Positions 42,056 through 50,827 are shown, numbered from the stretch's first letter. The stretch: DNA of 64,000 nucleotides from Flavobacterium psychrophilum (GCA_945862065.1 CAMAWT010000002.1:1-64000); one strand, 5' to 3'. The notes: generated by a model from the sequence alone, not told the origin. Translations and numbers: made by a program.

Positions 42056-42244
42056 TTATAATTTTGTTAGAACTTTTATCAGAAATAACAAACAAATAAA
42101 AGCTAAAAAGCCTATTAATATTTTATAATTTCCCTTGTAAAATTGGTTGTGCAAAACGCTGTCTTTTTTGTAAGAAATAATCATTGCAATGACAAAAGCA
42201 ATAAAAAATAAAACACCAAAAATTAATTGTCCTTGTGAAAACAT
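42056..42244 (-). CDS. Small two-span membrane protein
   Basis: A 62-aa protein with two hydrophobic segments (GVLFFIAFVIAMIISY and ILIGFLAFICLLFLIKVL). ATG at 42244 is favoured over the TTG at 42259 because a -7 box is at 42257-42264. No family assigned. It is divergent from the MazG-like gene. Confidence 0.6.
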   Translation of the reverse strand: MFSQGQLIFGVLFFIAFVIAMIISYKKDSVLHNQFYKGNYKILIGFLAFICLLFLIKVLTKL

Positions 42245-42256
42245 ATTTTTTTTATA

Positions 42257-42264
42257 CAAAAGTA
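42257..42264 (-). promoter_or_regulatory. -7 promoter box (minus strand TACTTTTG)
   Basis: TAnnTTTG on the minus strand 12 nt upstream of the ATG at 42244. Confidence 0.5.
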
Positions 42265-42314
42265 CATTTTTATTACTATTTTTTATATTTTCGAAAAGTA
42301 AAAAAAAAAGAATT

Positions 42315-42698
42315 ATGCAAAAACAATTAAATGCTGTGAAAGAATTTCATACTGCTTTTGGTTTGGGATTTAGTGAAATAGTAAAAGGTGATTTGGGTGA
42401 AAACAAAAATTTACTTCGTTTCAATTTGATGAAAGAGGAAAATGAAGAATACCTTGAAGCCGTTCAAAATAATGATGTTACAGAAATAGCAGATGCGCTA
42501 GGTGACATGCTTTATATTTTGTGTGGCACCATCATAGAACACGGATTGCAGAACAAAATTGAAGAAGTATTTGACGAAATACAAAGAAGTAATATGAGTA
42601 AACTTGATGAAAATGGAAAACCTATTTACCGAGAAGACGGAAAAGTTTTGAAAGGTCCTAATTATTTTAAACCTGATTTTAGTCGCATATTAAAATAA
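42315..42698 (+). CDS. MazG/HisE-like NTP pyrophosphohydrolase
   Basis: A 127-aa all-alpha NTP pyrophosphatase-like protein: FNLMKEENEEYLEAV supplies the EExxE metal motif and EIADALGDMLYILCGTIIE the second ExxD motif. Such enzymes hydrolyse nucleoside triphosphates to monophosphates. The start at 42315 excludes 42 upstream residues that overlap the divergent gene and look unnatural. It ends just before a perfect bidirectional terminator. Confidence 0.85.
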   Translation: MQKQLNAVKEFHTAFGLGFSEIVKGDLGENKNLLRFNLMKEENEEYLEAVQNNDVTEIADALGDMLYILCGTIIEHGLQNKIEEVFDEIQRSNMSKLDENGKPIYREDGKVLKGPNYFKPDFSRILK

Positions 42699-42725
42699 AA
42701 AAAGGTTGTCAATTGACAACCTTTT
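42696..42725. terminator. Bidirectional terminator
   Basis: AAAGGTTGTCAATTGACAAC, continuing CTTT, is a perfect palindrome flanked by A and T runs. It serves both the MazG-like gene and ilvE. Confidence 0.9.
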
Positions 42726-42728
42726 TAA

Positions 42729-43796
42729 TTATACTTTAACGGTCCAATCAAATGGATCATCCAATAGTTTGTGTTGAATTTTTGTAAGTTTTTCTTTTAA
42801 ATGCAAAGCAAATGAATTTTCTTGTTTCGGTAATTCGTAATAGGTCTCTTGAAAAGAAAAACCAATAATTGGATTGACAACTGCTGCTGTACCGGCGCCA
42901 AATATTTCTTTTAAAGAACCATTTTTGGCAGCATCCACTAATTCTGAAACCAATACTGAACGAATATCAACATCAATACCATCATGTTTTGCTATATCGA
43001 TAAGGCTTTTTCTTGTAACGCCATCCAAAATTCGCTCACTTGTTGGTGCTGTAATCAATTGATCATTTATTCTGAAAAAAACATTCATTGTACCCGCTTC
43101 TTCAAGTTTGGTATGTGTGGCATCATCTGTCCAAATAATCTGTTGAAATCCTTGATCATTGGCCAATTTTGTTGGATAAAACTGTGCAGAATAATTACCC
43201 GCAGCTTTTGCAGCACCAATTCCGCCATTTGCAGCACGACTATAATGCTCAGCAATTAAAACTTTAACTTCGCCAGAATAATAGGATTTAGCTGGAGATA
43301 ATAAGATCATGAAACGATATTGTGATGATGGTTGCGCAATAACACCACTCCCAATTGCAATCATAAATGGTCGGATATAAAGTGAATTATCGATACCTTT
43401 TTTAACCCAATCTTTGTCTAAATTCACCAAAGATTTTAAACCATCCATAAAAACAGTTTCTGGAACCTCAGGCATTGCCATTCTTACCGCTGATTTATTG
43501 AATCGCTCAAAATTTTGTTCGGGACGAAACAACCAAACAGCATCGTTTTCATCTTTATAAGCCTTCATACCTTCAAATATGGCTTGACCATAATGAAAAA
43601 CTTTGGCTGAAGGATCAATCATAAAAGGTGCATAGGGCTCTATGGTAGGTTTTTGCCATTTGCCATTTTTAAAATCGCAAACCAACATGTGATCTGTAAA
43701 TACTTTTCCAAAAGTTAAATGCTCAAAATCAACACTTTCAATTTTAGTTGTGTTTGATTTAGTAATTTCAATTTCAAATGTTGTGTCTAAACTCAT
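42729..43796 (-). CDS. ilvE: Branched-chain amino acid aminotransferase
   Basis: This 355-aa PLP enzyme transaminates Leu, Ile and Val. Fold-type IV motifs are visible: FGKVFTDHMLVCDF, PFMIDPSAKVFHYGQAIFEGMKAYK, the PLP-Lys region NGGIGAAKAAGNYSAQFYP, EEAGTMNVFF and LDGVTRKSLIDIA. The length fits the eukaryote-like group II enzymes of Bacteroidetes. The start at 43796 is preferred; an upstream TTG extension lacks similarity. Confidence 0.94.
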   Translation of the reverse strand: MSLDTTFEIEITKSNTTKIESVDFEHLTFGKVFTDHMLVCDFKNGKWQKPTIEPYAPFMIDPSAKVFHYGQAIFEGMKAYKDENDAVWLFRPEQNFERFNKSAVRMAMPEVPETVFMDGLKSLVNLDKDWVKKGIDNSLYIRPFMIAIGSGVIAQPSSQYRFMILLSPAKSYYSGEVKVLIAEHYSRAANGGIGAAKAAGNYSAQFYPTKLANDQGFQQIIWTDDATHTKLEEAGTMNVFFRINDQLITAPTSERILDGVTRKSLIDIAKHDGIDVDIRSVLVSELVDAAKNGSLKEIFGAGTAAVVNPIIGFSFQETYYELPKQENSFALHLKEKLTKIQHKLLDDPFDWTVKV

Positions 43797-43878
43797 TAGC
43801 ATTAATGGTGAAATGATTGTTTTTATCGTTTTGAAAATCAATTAAGTTATAGATTTACAATACCAAATATTTATTTTG

Positions 43879-43886
43879 CAAAACTA
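43879..43886 (-). promoter_or_regulatory. -7 promoter box of ilvE (minus strand TAGTTTTG)
   Basis: TAnnTTTG on the minus strand 82 nt upstream of the ilvE ATG, leaving a long AU-rich leader. Confidence 0.5.
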
Positions 43887-43999
43887 ATAAAAAAATTGCT
43901 TTTTTTTAATTATTACGTATCAATTTAGCATTTATTTGCAATCTTTTAAATTTTTACATCAAATTCTAACTATTTGTGAATATTTGTAAAAAAAAACTA

Positions 44000-44038
44000 T
44001 ATATTTGGTTGTTAGTTTTTAATAACTCATTATTTTTG
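44000..44038 (+). promoter_or_regulatory. Two candidate -7 boxes for the DUF4920 operon
   Basis: TATATTTG at 44000-44007 and TATTTTTG at 44031-44038 both match TAnnTTTG. The second lies 26 nt before the ATG and is the better placed. Confidence 0.55.
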
Positions 44039-44064
44039 TATTATAATCATTAATTTACTGTGTC

Positions 44065-44568
44065 ATGATAAAGAAATTGTTACTTGTTTTGCTAGCTGTA
44101 TTTATTTCAAACCAAAGCCTATTATCGCAAGAAAAAAATAAAAAATCTTCGGTAACCAATTTGGCAGAATATACTATTTTCGGAGAAAGATTTGAAGATT
44201 CAAAAATACTTTCAAACAAAGAAATGCTTAAAAAATATAAGGCAATGAAAAAAGGAGATTCATTGTCAGTTAAGTTCAAATCAAACATCAAAGAAGTGTG
44301 TAAGAAAAAAGGATGTTGGATGCAAATGGACTTAACCTCTGGCAAACAAGCTTTTGTGCGATTTTTAGATTACGGTTTTTTTGTACCCTTGAATGCTGAT
44401 AACTCGGAAGCTGTTGTAAACGGAGTTGCCTATATCGATATTGTTACGGTTGATGAATTAAAACATTATGCAAAAGACGGAGGAAAATCGCAAGCAGAGA
44501 TAAATAAAATCAAAAAACCAGAAATAACCTATGCTTTCAGAGCATCTGGTGTTTTGATTAAAAAATAA
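44065..44568 (+). CDS. DUF4920 domain protein, exported
   Basis: A 167-aa protein with a signal peptide (cleavage near NQSLLSQ). The core carries KSNIKEVCKKKGCWMQM, with the paired cysteines typical of DUF4920, then FVRFLDYGFFVPLNA. DUF4920 resembles OB-fold proteins; the CxxxxCW site could bind a metal. It is followed 9 bp later by a heme-motif lipoprotein, suggesting an oxidative or metal-linked role in the periplasm. Confidence 0.82.
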   Translation: MIKKLLLVLLAVFISNQSLLSQEKNKKSSVTNLAEYTIFGERFEDSKILSNKEMLKKYKAMKKGDSLSVKFKSNIKEVCKKKGCWMQMDLTSGKQAFVRFLDYGFFVPLNADNSEAVVNGVAYIDIVTVDELKHYAKDGGKSQAEINKIKKPEITYAFRASGVLIKK

Positions 44569-44577
44569 AATCTTCCG

Positions 44578-45045
44578 ATGAAAAAATTAATATTATCAAC
44601 ACTACTTTTAGTAGTGTTTTTTTCTTGCCAAAAAAAACAAGTAGAAATCACTCCAGAAAAAGCTAATAAACAAAGTTGTTCCGATACTATTTCCCGAAAT
44701 AAAGAAGGTTTTGAAATGTATAAGATGTCTGAAATGGCAGCATTAATGGAACAAATGTATTCTGAAAACAAGGCTTTAAAAACCAGAATCACCGATAAAA
44801 AACCGTTGGGCAAATTTCCAGAATTTTATAAAAGAATACATACCGCCAAATTTACGGACGAAACGGATAATGACGATGCATTCAAAACAAACGCAAATCT
44901 ATTTATAGAAGCTCAGAAAAAAACATATTCTAATGTGGGCGATGCAAAACAAAATTACAACAAAGGGATAGACGCTTGCATTACATGCCATGAAACTAAA
45001 TGCGGTGGACCTATCCCGAGAATAAAAAAATTATATCTAAAATAG
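44578..45045 (+). CDS. Cytochrome c-like lipoprotein
   Basis: A 155-aa protein with lipobox FFSC (MKKLILSTLLLVVFFSC) and one heme c attachment motif CITCH near the C-terminus, followed by ETKCGGPIPRIKKL. The helical middle (YKMSEMAALMEQMYSENKALK) resembles small cytochrome c'-like helical proteins. An axial Met or second His is not certain. It is operonic with DUF4920. Confidence 0.78.
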   Translation: MKKLILSTLLLVVFFSCQKKQVEITPEKANKQSCSDTISRNKEGFEMYKMSEMAALMEQMYSENKALKTRITDKKPLGKFPEFYKRIHTAKFTDETDNDDAFKTNANLFIEAQKKTYSNVGDAKQNYNKGIDACITCHETKCGGPIPRIKKLYLK

Positions 45046-45085
45046 ATTTATGGCAAAGCTTTTCGATTCCAACAATAAAAAATAA

Positions 45086-45754
45086 ATGAAAAGAGAAATT
45101 CAAATTACGGGAGATGGTTCAACTTCCATTTTTATTCCGGAACTGAACGAAGGCTATCACTCTAAACACGGTGCTATTCAAGAAGCGTATCATGTATTTA
45201 TAAAAAACGGATTGGAATTATGTACCAATAATCAAATTTCGATTTTAGAAATCGGATTTGGAACGGGTCTAAACGCTTTTATCACGTTTCTTGAAGCTCA
45301 AAAGAACAATCAAAAAATTAATTATGTTGGTGTAGAAGCTTATCCTGTTGAGAATGAGTATATACTCCAAATGAATTATGTTCAAGAGCTTAACGCACAA
45401 AAAGAAGAAACTATTTTCTCCAAAATGCACAACGCCAATTGGGAAACTCAAATAGAACTTTCAAATAATTTCAACCTCACAAAAAGAAAACAATTTTTTC
45501 AAGATATAACTGATAGTAATGAATTTGATTTAATTTATTTTGACGCCTTTGGATTTTCCGCTCAACCTGATTTATGGTCAGAAGAAATTTTTAAAATCAT
45601 GTATAAAGCATTAAAATCAAAAGGTATTTTGGTTACATATGCTTGCCGAACTTCTATAAAAAATGCAATGCTCACAGCTGGATTTAATATCGAAAAATTA
45701 CCTGGTGCACCTGGAAAAAGAGAAATGTTAAGAGGAGTTAAAATGGTGGATTGA
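45086..45754 (+). CDS. mnmD: tRNA (5-methylaminomethyl-2-thiouridine34) methyltransferase MnmD-like
   Basis: A 222-aa SAM-dependent methyltransferase of the MnmD/MnmC1 type: YHSKHGAIQEAYHVFI, the SAM site ILEIGFGTGLNAFI, IYFDAFGFSAQPDLWSEEIF and the C-terminal PGAPGKREMLRG are characteristic. It completes mnm5s2U34 at the wobble base without the oxidoreductase domain of E. coli MnmC. MnmA, another enzyme of this pathway, lies at 60305. Confidence 0.92.
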   Translation: MKREIQITGDGSTSIFIPELNEGYHSKHGAIQEAYHVFIKNGLELCTNNQISILEIGFGTGLNAFITFLEAQKNNQKINYVGVEAYPVENEYILQMNYVQELNAQKEETIFSKMHNANWETQIELSNNFNLTKRKQFFQDITDSNEFDLIYFDAFGFSAQPDLWSEEIFKIMYKALKSKGILVTYACRTSIKNAMLTAGFNIEKLPGAPGKREMLRGVKMVD

Positions 45755-45830
45755 GATAATTAGAAAATGAGTAAATGAGATAATGATGAAATTTGGAAAG
45801 GTGAGTATTTGAAAAATGTGGAAAGATGAA
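45755..45830. repeat. Low-complexity AATTAGAAAATGAG-type repeat
   Basis: AATTAGAAAATGAGTAAATG and TTGAAAAATGTGG echo the spacers in islands A (12783) and B (19672). No island modules accompany it here. Confidence 0.6.
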
Positions 45831-45836
45831 CAATAA

Positions 45837-46010
45837 CTATTTCTTTCTAAAAACATCAAAAATAGCACCAACAGCAGTCCCTATAGCAAGTCCTAATGCA
45901 CTATTTTGTGATGTATTCCCATATTTATAACCCAATGCAACTCCGAAAGCAAGTCCTAAAGCAGCGCCAAGACCAATGCCGTTTCCTGAATTTTGATTTT
46001 TATTTGACAT
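45837..46010 (-). CDS. Small glycine-zipper membrane protein
   Basis: A 57-aa protein (MSNKNQNSGNG, GIGLGAALGLAFGVALGYKY, SALGLAIGTAVGAIFDVF) with two Gly/Ala-rich hydrophobic helices showing GxxxG spacing, a glycine-zipper pattern. It is short, but has a clear ATG, a TAG stop and strong coding character. Its function is unknown; such proteins often oligomerise in membranes. Confidence 0.7.
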   Translation of the reverse strand: MSNKNQNSGNGIGLGAALGLAFGVALGYKYGNTSQNSALGLAIGTAVGAIFDVFRKK

Positions 46011-46073
46011 GCGTTCTTTTTTAAAATTGAATTATTTTATCAATGTATTAATTTAAAATTGAAATTGCCATTG

Positions 46074-46808
46074 CTATTTTTTAGGTTTCACTATCGATTT
46101 GTAAAGCGGAACAAAGTAAGAAACAGTATAGTTGAAACCAGCTCCAAAATCGCCTCCATACGTTCTGTTAAAACCTGGAATGTACAGATTTTCGAAATTA
46201 TCGGGTTGTTTGTTAGACACTAATCTATTAAGACGTGCACTGAAACCCACGTAGCAATTTTGGAAAATTTCAACTTTTATTCCCGCAACTACTTCAATCC
46301 ATTGAGCTGAAAGTCCGTTGAATTTTTGTTCTTCAACAATAGTTGGTTCTTCTCCAAAATAAGTATTGGGATTATAAATTTTGTATGAATTTCGAGTTTG
46401 ACTAAATGATGCAACTCCATAACGCAACCCAACATAAACCATGTTTTGCATGCCTACCCAGTTTTGATACGTATTGTAATCAAATCCTGCTTTGATGTAA
46501 GTCCCTTTGGTGGTGAAACTGATGCGAGCATCGTCTAATGTCTTGTTTTCATTGCCAATTTCGGCAGCAAGGTAATGCTTTCGTGTCAAACGATAGTCGC
46601 CAACAAGTTCCAGCCCTTTATAATTTATATCATAAAAAGAGCGGGTAAGTTTGTATAAATCAGCTCCCAAACGCAATCCGTATTTTTCGGTTTTAGGTTT
46701 AATGGAATCCTTTTTAACCAAAAGCGAATCGGATTTATTTTGAGCAACCAACATCAAAGTAGTACTCAAAAAGAGCATGCTAAAAATAAATTTTGAGGTG
46801 TACTTCAT
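46074..46808 (-). CDS. DUF6048 family outer-membrane-like protein
   Basis: A 244-aa protein with a signal peptide (cleavage near LVAQ) and an amphipathic beta-rich body (LRLGADLYKLTRSFYD, YLAAEIGNENKTLD, TYIKAGFDYNTYQNWVGMQN, FGAGFNYTVSYFVPLYKSIV), which suggests an outer-membrane beta-barrel. It follows DUF6452 with a 29-bp overlap, a pairing typical of Bacteroidetes. Function unknown. Confidence 0.82.
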   Translation of the reverse strand: MKYTSKFIFSMLFLSTTLMLVAQNKSDSLLVKKDSIKPKTEKYGLRLGADLYKLTRSFYDINYKGLELVGDYRLTRKHYLAAEIGNENKTLDDARISFTTKGTYIKAGFDYNTYQNWVGMQNMVYVGLRYGVASFSQTRNSYKIYNPNTYFGEEPTIVEEQKFNGLSAQWIEVVAGIKVEIFQNCYVGFSARLNRLVSNKQPDNFENLYIPGFNRTYGGDFGAGFNYTVSYFVPLYKSIVKPKK

Positions 46809-47280
46809 TTTGATTGTTTATTGAGTTAGTTTTAATATCGATGTCTTTTATCCAAAAAGTATCTGGTGTTGCGGCATCTGTTTTAAGTATCCCACCCGTT
46901 GCATTTAATTCGAAAATAGTTTTATAACCACAAGCCCGAGATACATAAGTATTGGAACGAGTATAATTGAACTGCAAAAAATCTTCATTAGAAGACGTTG
47001 TGCTTGTGCTGTTCAATTTCAAACTAAACTTGGTACTGTTTTCTGTTGTTTTTAAGGGTATTTTAATTTTAGATTCTCCGCTAAAAGTCTTGTAAGCAGT
47101 TGCCATTCCGTCTCCTGTAACTTTCAAATTAACCACATTTTTAGTTAAGGATGGTTGCGAATAATCATAAAATTCAATCACCAAAAGGGGAGTTGTTGCG
47201 GTTGTTGGGTCGCAAATATCATCCTTTTCACAACCTGCAAAAAGAAAAATAAACATTAATAAACCTATTATTTTTTTCAT
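46780..47280 (-). CDS. DUF6452 family lipoprotein
   Basis: A 166-aa lipoprotein (MKKIIGLLMFIFLFAGC, lipobox FAGC) with the EKDDICDPTTATTPLLVIEF opening typical of DUF6452. The rest is beta-rich, with a conserved CGYKTIFEL. It is 18 bp downstream of the rRNA methyltransferase gene and overlaps the DUF6048 start, so the three form an operon. It may be a surface or periplasmic partner of the DUF6048 barrel. Confidence 0.82.
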   Translation of the reverse strand: MKKIIGLLMFIFLFAGCEKDDICDPTTATTPLLVIEFYDYSQPSLTKNVVNLKVTGDGMATAYKTFSGESKIKIPLKTTENSTKFSLKLNSTSTTSSNEDFLQFNYTRSNTYVSRACGYKTIFELNATGGILKTDAATPDTFWIKDIDIKTNSINNQNEVHLKIYF

Positions 47281-47298
47281 GAATTGTATATCTTTTCT

Positions 47299-48711
47299 TT
47301 ATTTTTTTTCTAAAAGCACCACATTTTCAACGTGATGCGTTTGCGGAAACATATCAACTGGTCGCACTCGCGTTACTTTATATATTTCGTCCATTAATGC
47401 TAAATCACGCGCTTGTGTTGCCGAATTACAACTTACATACACTACTTTTTGCGGTGCAATTTTCAAAATTTGTGCTACCACATCTTTGTGCATTCCGTCA
47501 CGTGGTGGATCGGTTATAATGACATCGGGCATTCCGTTTTGAGCGATGAAAGCATCGTTAAAAACATTCTTCATGTCGCCTACAAAAAATTCACAATTGG
47601 TAATTGCATTTCTTTTTGCATTCTCTTTGGCATCAGCAATGGCTTCAGGAACGGCCTCTACTCCTACTACTTTCTTCGCTTGTTTTGATACAAACTGCGC
47701 AATAGTTCCTGTTCCTGTATATAAATCATATACAATTTCGTTTCCGCTAAGTCCTGCAAAATCGCGGGTCACTTTGTACAATTCATAGGCTTGCGCCGAA
47801 TTGGTTTGGTAAAACGATTTGGCATTGATGCTAAAATGCAATCCTTCCATTTCTTCCAAAATATAATCGCGCCCTTTGTATAATTTTATGTCTTGATCAT
47901 AAAGTGTATCATTCGCTTTGCTGTTGATAACGTATTGTAATGAAGTAATTTGTGGGAATTTTTCAAAAATAAAATCCAATAACAACTCACGTTGGATTTT
48001 GTTTTCTTCAAAAAATTGTAACAAAACCATGATTTCTCCCGTTGAAGCCGTTCGCATCATTAAGGTTCGTAATAATCCTTCATGGTTACGGGCGTTAAAA
48101 AAAGGCAATTCATTTTCTGTTGCAAATTCTTTTATCGCATTTCGAATTTCGTTGGAAGGATCTTCTTGCAAATGACACTTTTGAATATCCAGAATTTTAT
48201 CCCACATTTTTGGAATATGAAATCCTAACGCATTTCTATTTCCTAAATCGGCATCTGATCGAACTTCTTCATCGGTTAACCAACGCTGATTGGAAAATCC
48301 GAATTCCATTTTATTTCGATAAAAAAACTGTTTTTCAGATCCAAGAATAGGTTCAAAAGCAGGAAGTTCAATTTTACCAATTCGTTTTAGGTTATTCAAT
48401 ACTTCATTGTTTTTGTAAAACAATTGTTGTTCATATTTCATATTTTGCCATTTACAACCACCACAAACGCCAAAATGCTTACAAACGGGTTCTGTTCTAT
48501 GCTCTGAAAACGAATGATATTTTACAGCCTTTCCTTCATAATAAGCTTTTCTTTTCTTGAATGTTTGAACATCTACCACGTCGCCGGGCACCACATTTTG
48601 AACAAATATTACTTTCCCATCTGGTGCTTTAGCAACCGAAACTCCTTTGGCTCCAGCATCAAGAATAGTGATGTTTTCAAAAACGATTTTGTCTGTTATT
48701 TTTCTTCCCAT
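47299..48711 (-). CDS. rlmD: 23S rRNA (uracil-5)-methyltransferase, RlmD type
   Basis: A 470-aa RumA/TrmA-family enzyme: an N-terminal TRAM domain (residues about 8-65), a 4Fe-4S-type cysteine cluster CKHFGVCGGCKW, the SAM site VYDLYTGTGTIAQFV, DPPRDGMHKDVV and the catalytic Cys VYVSCNSATQARDL. It uses SAM to form m5U in 23S rRNA; which uridine is inferred by homology. A -7 box 4 nt upstream of the ATG implies a near-leaderless mRNA. Confidence 0.93.
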   Translation of the reverse strand: MGRKITDKIVFENITILDAGAKGVSVAKAPDGKVIFVQNVVPGDVVDVQTFKKRKAYYEGKAVKYHSFSEHRTEPVCKHFGVCGGCKWQNMKYEQQLFYKNNEVLNNLKRIGKIELPAFEPILGSEKQFFYRNKMEFGFSNQRWLTDEEVRSDADLGNRNALGFHIPKMWDKILDIQKCHLQEDPSNEIRNAIKEFATENELPFFNARNHEGLLRTLMMRTASTGEIMVLLQFFEENKIQRELLLDFIFEKFPQITSLQYVINSKANDTLYDQDIKLYKGRDYILEEMEGLHFSINAKSFYQTNSAQAYELYKVTRDFAGLSGNEIVYDLYTGTGTIAQFVSKQAKKVVGVEAVPEAIADAKENAKRNAITNCEFFVGDMKNVFNDAFIAQNGMPDVIITDPPRDGMHKDVVAQILKIAPQKVVYVSCNSATQARDLALMDEIYKVTRVRPVDMFPQTHHVENVVLLEKK

Positions 48712-48715
48712 ACCG

Positions 48716-48723
48716 CAAAAATA
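48716..48723 (-). promoter_or_regulatory. -7 promoter box of rlmD (minus strand TATTTTTG)
   Basis: TAnnTTTG on the minus strand directly before the start at 48711. Confidence 0.55.
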
Positions 48724-48920
48724 AGTTATTGATTAGATTTTTGAATGATGTTTATGAAAAAAATAAGAACGAAAATACTTTTTTACGCTACTTGCCTTCC
48801 AAATTGAATATAGAAATATCAAACTTACTCAAAAAAGTGACATTGGTTTCGTCCATAAATTGTAGTACTTTTACACTATTAAATTTAATGAAACCTACAT
48901 TTTAAAACCAATTATTCTTT

Positions 48921-49457
48921 ATGAAAACGCACATCATTTTACTGCGCGGAATCAACGTTTCTGGACACAACATGATCAAGATGGAGTCGTTGACAAAGAT
49001 GCTCATTTCAATGGGTTTTGAAAATGTTCAGACCTACATTCAATCGGGAAATGTGATCCTACAATCAGACGAAGCACCAAGCAAAATAGCCTTTACCATC
49101 AAACAAGAAATTTTTAAAGAATTCGGACATGATGTGCCTGTTATCATAATCAATCAAAACGATTTGCAAGAATGCCTGTCAAACAATCTGTTTTTAAAGG
49201 AAAAAGAAGCCGACCTCAAAAAATTGTATGTTGCTTTTGTTTCAATGGAATTAAACGAAAACAGCATTCATGATTTAAAAATTAGCAATATTAAACCAGA
49301 CGAAGTCCAAATAGACCGAAACAAAATTTTCATCAAATATGACATTTCACCCGCCAAAACAAGATTGGATCAAAAATACATTGAAAAAAAGCTGAATATA
49401 AAAGCAACCATACGAAACTGGAATACTATTTTGAAATTAATTGAATTGAGCGCATAA
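48921..49457 (+). CDS. DUF1697 domain protein
   Basis: A 178-aa protein matching DUF1697: ILLRGINVSGHNMIKM, LTKMLISMGFENVQTYIQSGNVIL, and the C-terminal TRLDQKYIEKKLNIKATIRNWNTILKL. The family is widespread and uncharacterised. It is a single gene, convergent with ychF across a terminator. Confidence 0.92.
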   Translation: MKTHIILLRGINVSGHNMIKMESLTKMLISMGFENVQTYIQSGNVILQSDEAPSKIAFTIKQEIFKEFGHDVPVIIINQNDLQECLSNNLFLKEKEADLKKLYVAFVSMELNENSIHDLKISNIKPDEVQIDRNKIFIKYDISPAKTRLDQKYIEKKLNIKATIRNWNTILKLIELSA

Positions 49458-49460
49458 AAA

Positions 49461-49493
49461 AACGGCTCAAAAACAATATTTTGGAGCCGTTTA
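49461..49493. terminator. Convergent terminator (DUF1697/ychF)
   Basis: AACGGCTC and GAGCCGTT pair with further A/T pairing in the loop. The plus-strand A run makes it strongest for ychF transcripts. Confidence 0.85.
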
Positions 49494-49510
49494 TATTTTT
49501 ATTTCTGAAA

Positions 49511-50605
49511 TTATACGTTGAATCTAAAGTGCATTACATCACCGTCTTTCACTATATATTCTTTACCTTCTACTTTCAGTTTTCCTGCTTCTTTCACTTT
49601 TGCTTCCGAACCAAATTGGGCAAAATCCTCAAAAGCAATCACCTCAGCACGAATAAATCCTTTTTCAAAATCGGTATGGATAACTCCCGCCGCTTTTGGT
49701 GCAGTATCGCCCACATTGATCGTCCAAGCGCGCACTTCCTTAACACCAGCCGTAAAATACGTTTGAAGTTGTAATAATTTATATGCCGCACGAATCAAAA
49801 CCGACGAACCTGGTTCTGTCAAACCTAAATCTTCCAAAAACATTTTGCGCTCTTCATATGTTTCAAGTTCTGTAATGTCTGCTTCTGTTCCCACGGCAAG
49901 TACAATTACCTCGGCATTTTCGTCTTTTACCATTTCACGAACCTTATCAACATAATGATTTCCGGTTGCCGCAGCATCTTCGTCCACATTACACACATAC
50001 AAAACAGGCTTTACAGTAATCAATTGAAAATCATTCATTAACAATTCTTCATCCTGGTTTTGAGGTACCACTGTTCTAGCCGATTTTGCTTGCAACAAAG
50101 CCTCTCTAATGCGGTTTAGCAAACCCTGCTCAACTTGCGCTTCTTTATTTCCTGTTTTGGCTGCTCTGTTCACTTTCTCTAAACGTTTTTCAACCGTTTC
50201 AAGATCCTTCAATTGCAACTCAATATCAATCGTTTCTTTATCGCGAATAGGGTTCACATTCCCATCCACATGCACAATATTATCATTATCAAAGCAACGC
50301 AACACATGAATAATAGCGTTACATTCTCTAATATTTCCCAAAAATTGATTTCCCAATCCTTCGCCTTTACTTGCACCTTTTACCAATCCGGCAATATCCA
50401 CAATATCAACTGTTGCCATTTGCACACGTTCTGGTTTTACCAATTCCTCCAATTTTTCAATTCGTGGATCGGGCACATTTACCACCCCAATATTTGGCTC
50501 AATCGTACAAAACGGAAAGTTAGCACTCTGCGCTTTGGCATTAGACAAACAATTAAACAAAGTTGATTTCCCTACGTTTGGCAATCCTACAATTCCTGCT
50601 TTCAT
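49511..50605 (-). CDS. ychF: Ribosome-binding ATPase YchF
   Basis: A 364-aa Obg-family P-loop protein: G1 GLPNVGKSTLFN, DIVDIAGLVKGASKGEGLGN (G3), and a C-terminal TGS domain (TFFTAGVKEVRAWT to the end). YchF binds ATP rather than GTP because of its altered G4 (YVCNVDE in place of NKxD). It participates in ribosome and stress responses. The start at 50605 removes a 9-residue TTG extension; a TAnnTTTG box at 50630-50637 fits. Confidence 0.96.
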   Translation of the reverse strand: MKAGIVGLPNVGKSTLFNCLSNAKAQSANFPFCTIEPNIGVVNVPDPRIEKLEELVKPERVQMATVDIVDIAGLVKGASKGEGLGNQFLGNIRECNAIIHVLRCFDNDNIVHVDGNVNPIRDKETIDIELQLKDLETVEKRLEKVNRAAKTGNKEAQVEQGLLNRIREALLQAKSARTVVPQNQDEELLMNDFQLITVKPVLYVCNVDEDAAATGNHYVDKVREMVKDENAEVIVLAVGTEADITELETYEERKMFLEDLGLTEPGSSVLIRAAYKLLQLQTYFTAGVKEVRAWTINVGDTAPKAAGVIHTDFEKGFIRAEVIAFEDFAQFGSEAKVKEAGKLKVEGKEYIVKDGDVMHFRFNV

Positions 50606-50629
50606 GATCAAATAATTTTTAAAAGTGTG

Positions 50630-50637
50630 CAAATATA
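50630..50637 (-). promoter_or_regulatory. -7 promoter box of ychF (minus strand TATATTTG)
   Basis: TAnnTTTG on the minus strand 24 nt upstream of the ATG at 50605. Confidence 0.6.
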
Positions 50638-50690
50638 ATCTTAATTATTCAAAGATGATACAATTCCCCATTTCTCACCTATTTTTTTTA

Positions 50691-50827
50691 TTAGAAGCAC
50701 CAAAATTTCGTTTCAAAAGACAACCTGTCCCGCCATCGCCTTTATCTCCTTTGCCCTTTGGGACTTCAGGAGGATATCGGCTCTGTCGGGGCTAGAATAC
50801 ACGTTTTGTTTTTCAGAAGAAGTTTTC
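50691..50827 (+). repeat. Boundary repeat R4 (island D, left end)
   Basis: Same orientation as R1: TAGAAGCACC, CTGTCCCGCCATCGCCTTTA, AGGAGGATATCGGCTC, CGGGGCTAGAAT and TTTTTCAGAAGAAGTTTT. Confidence 0.8.
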
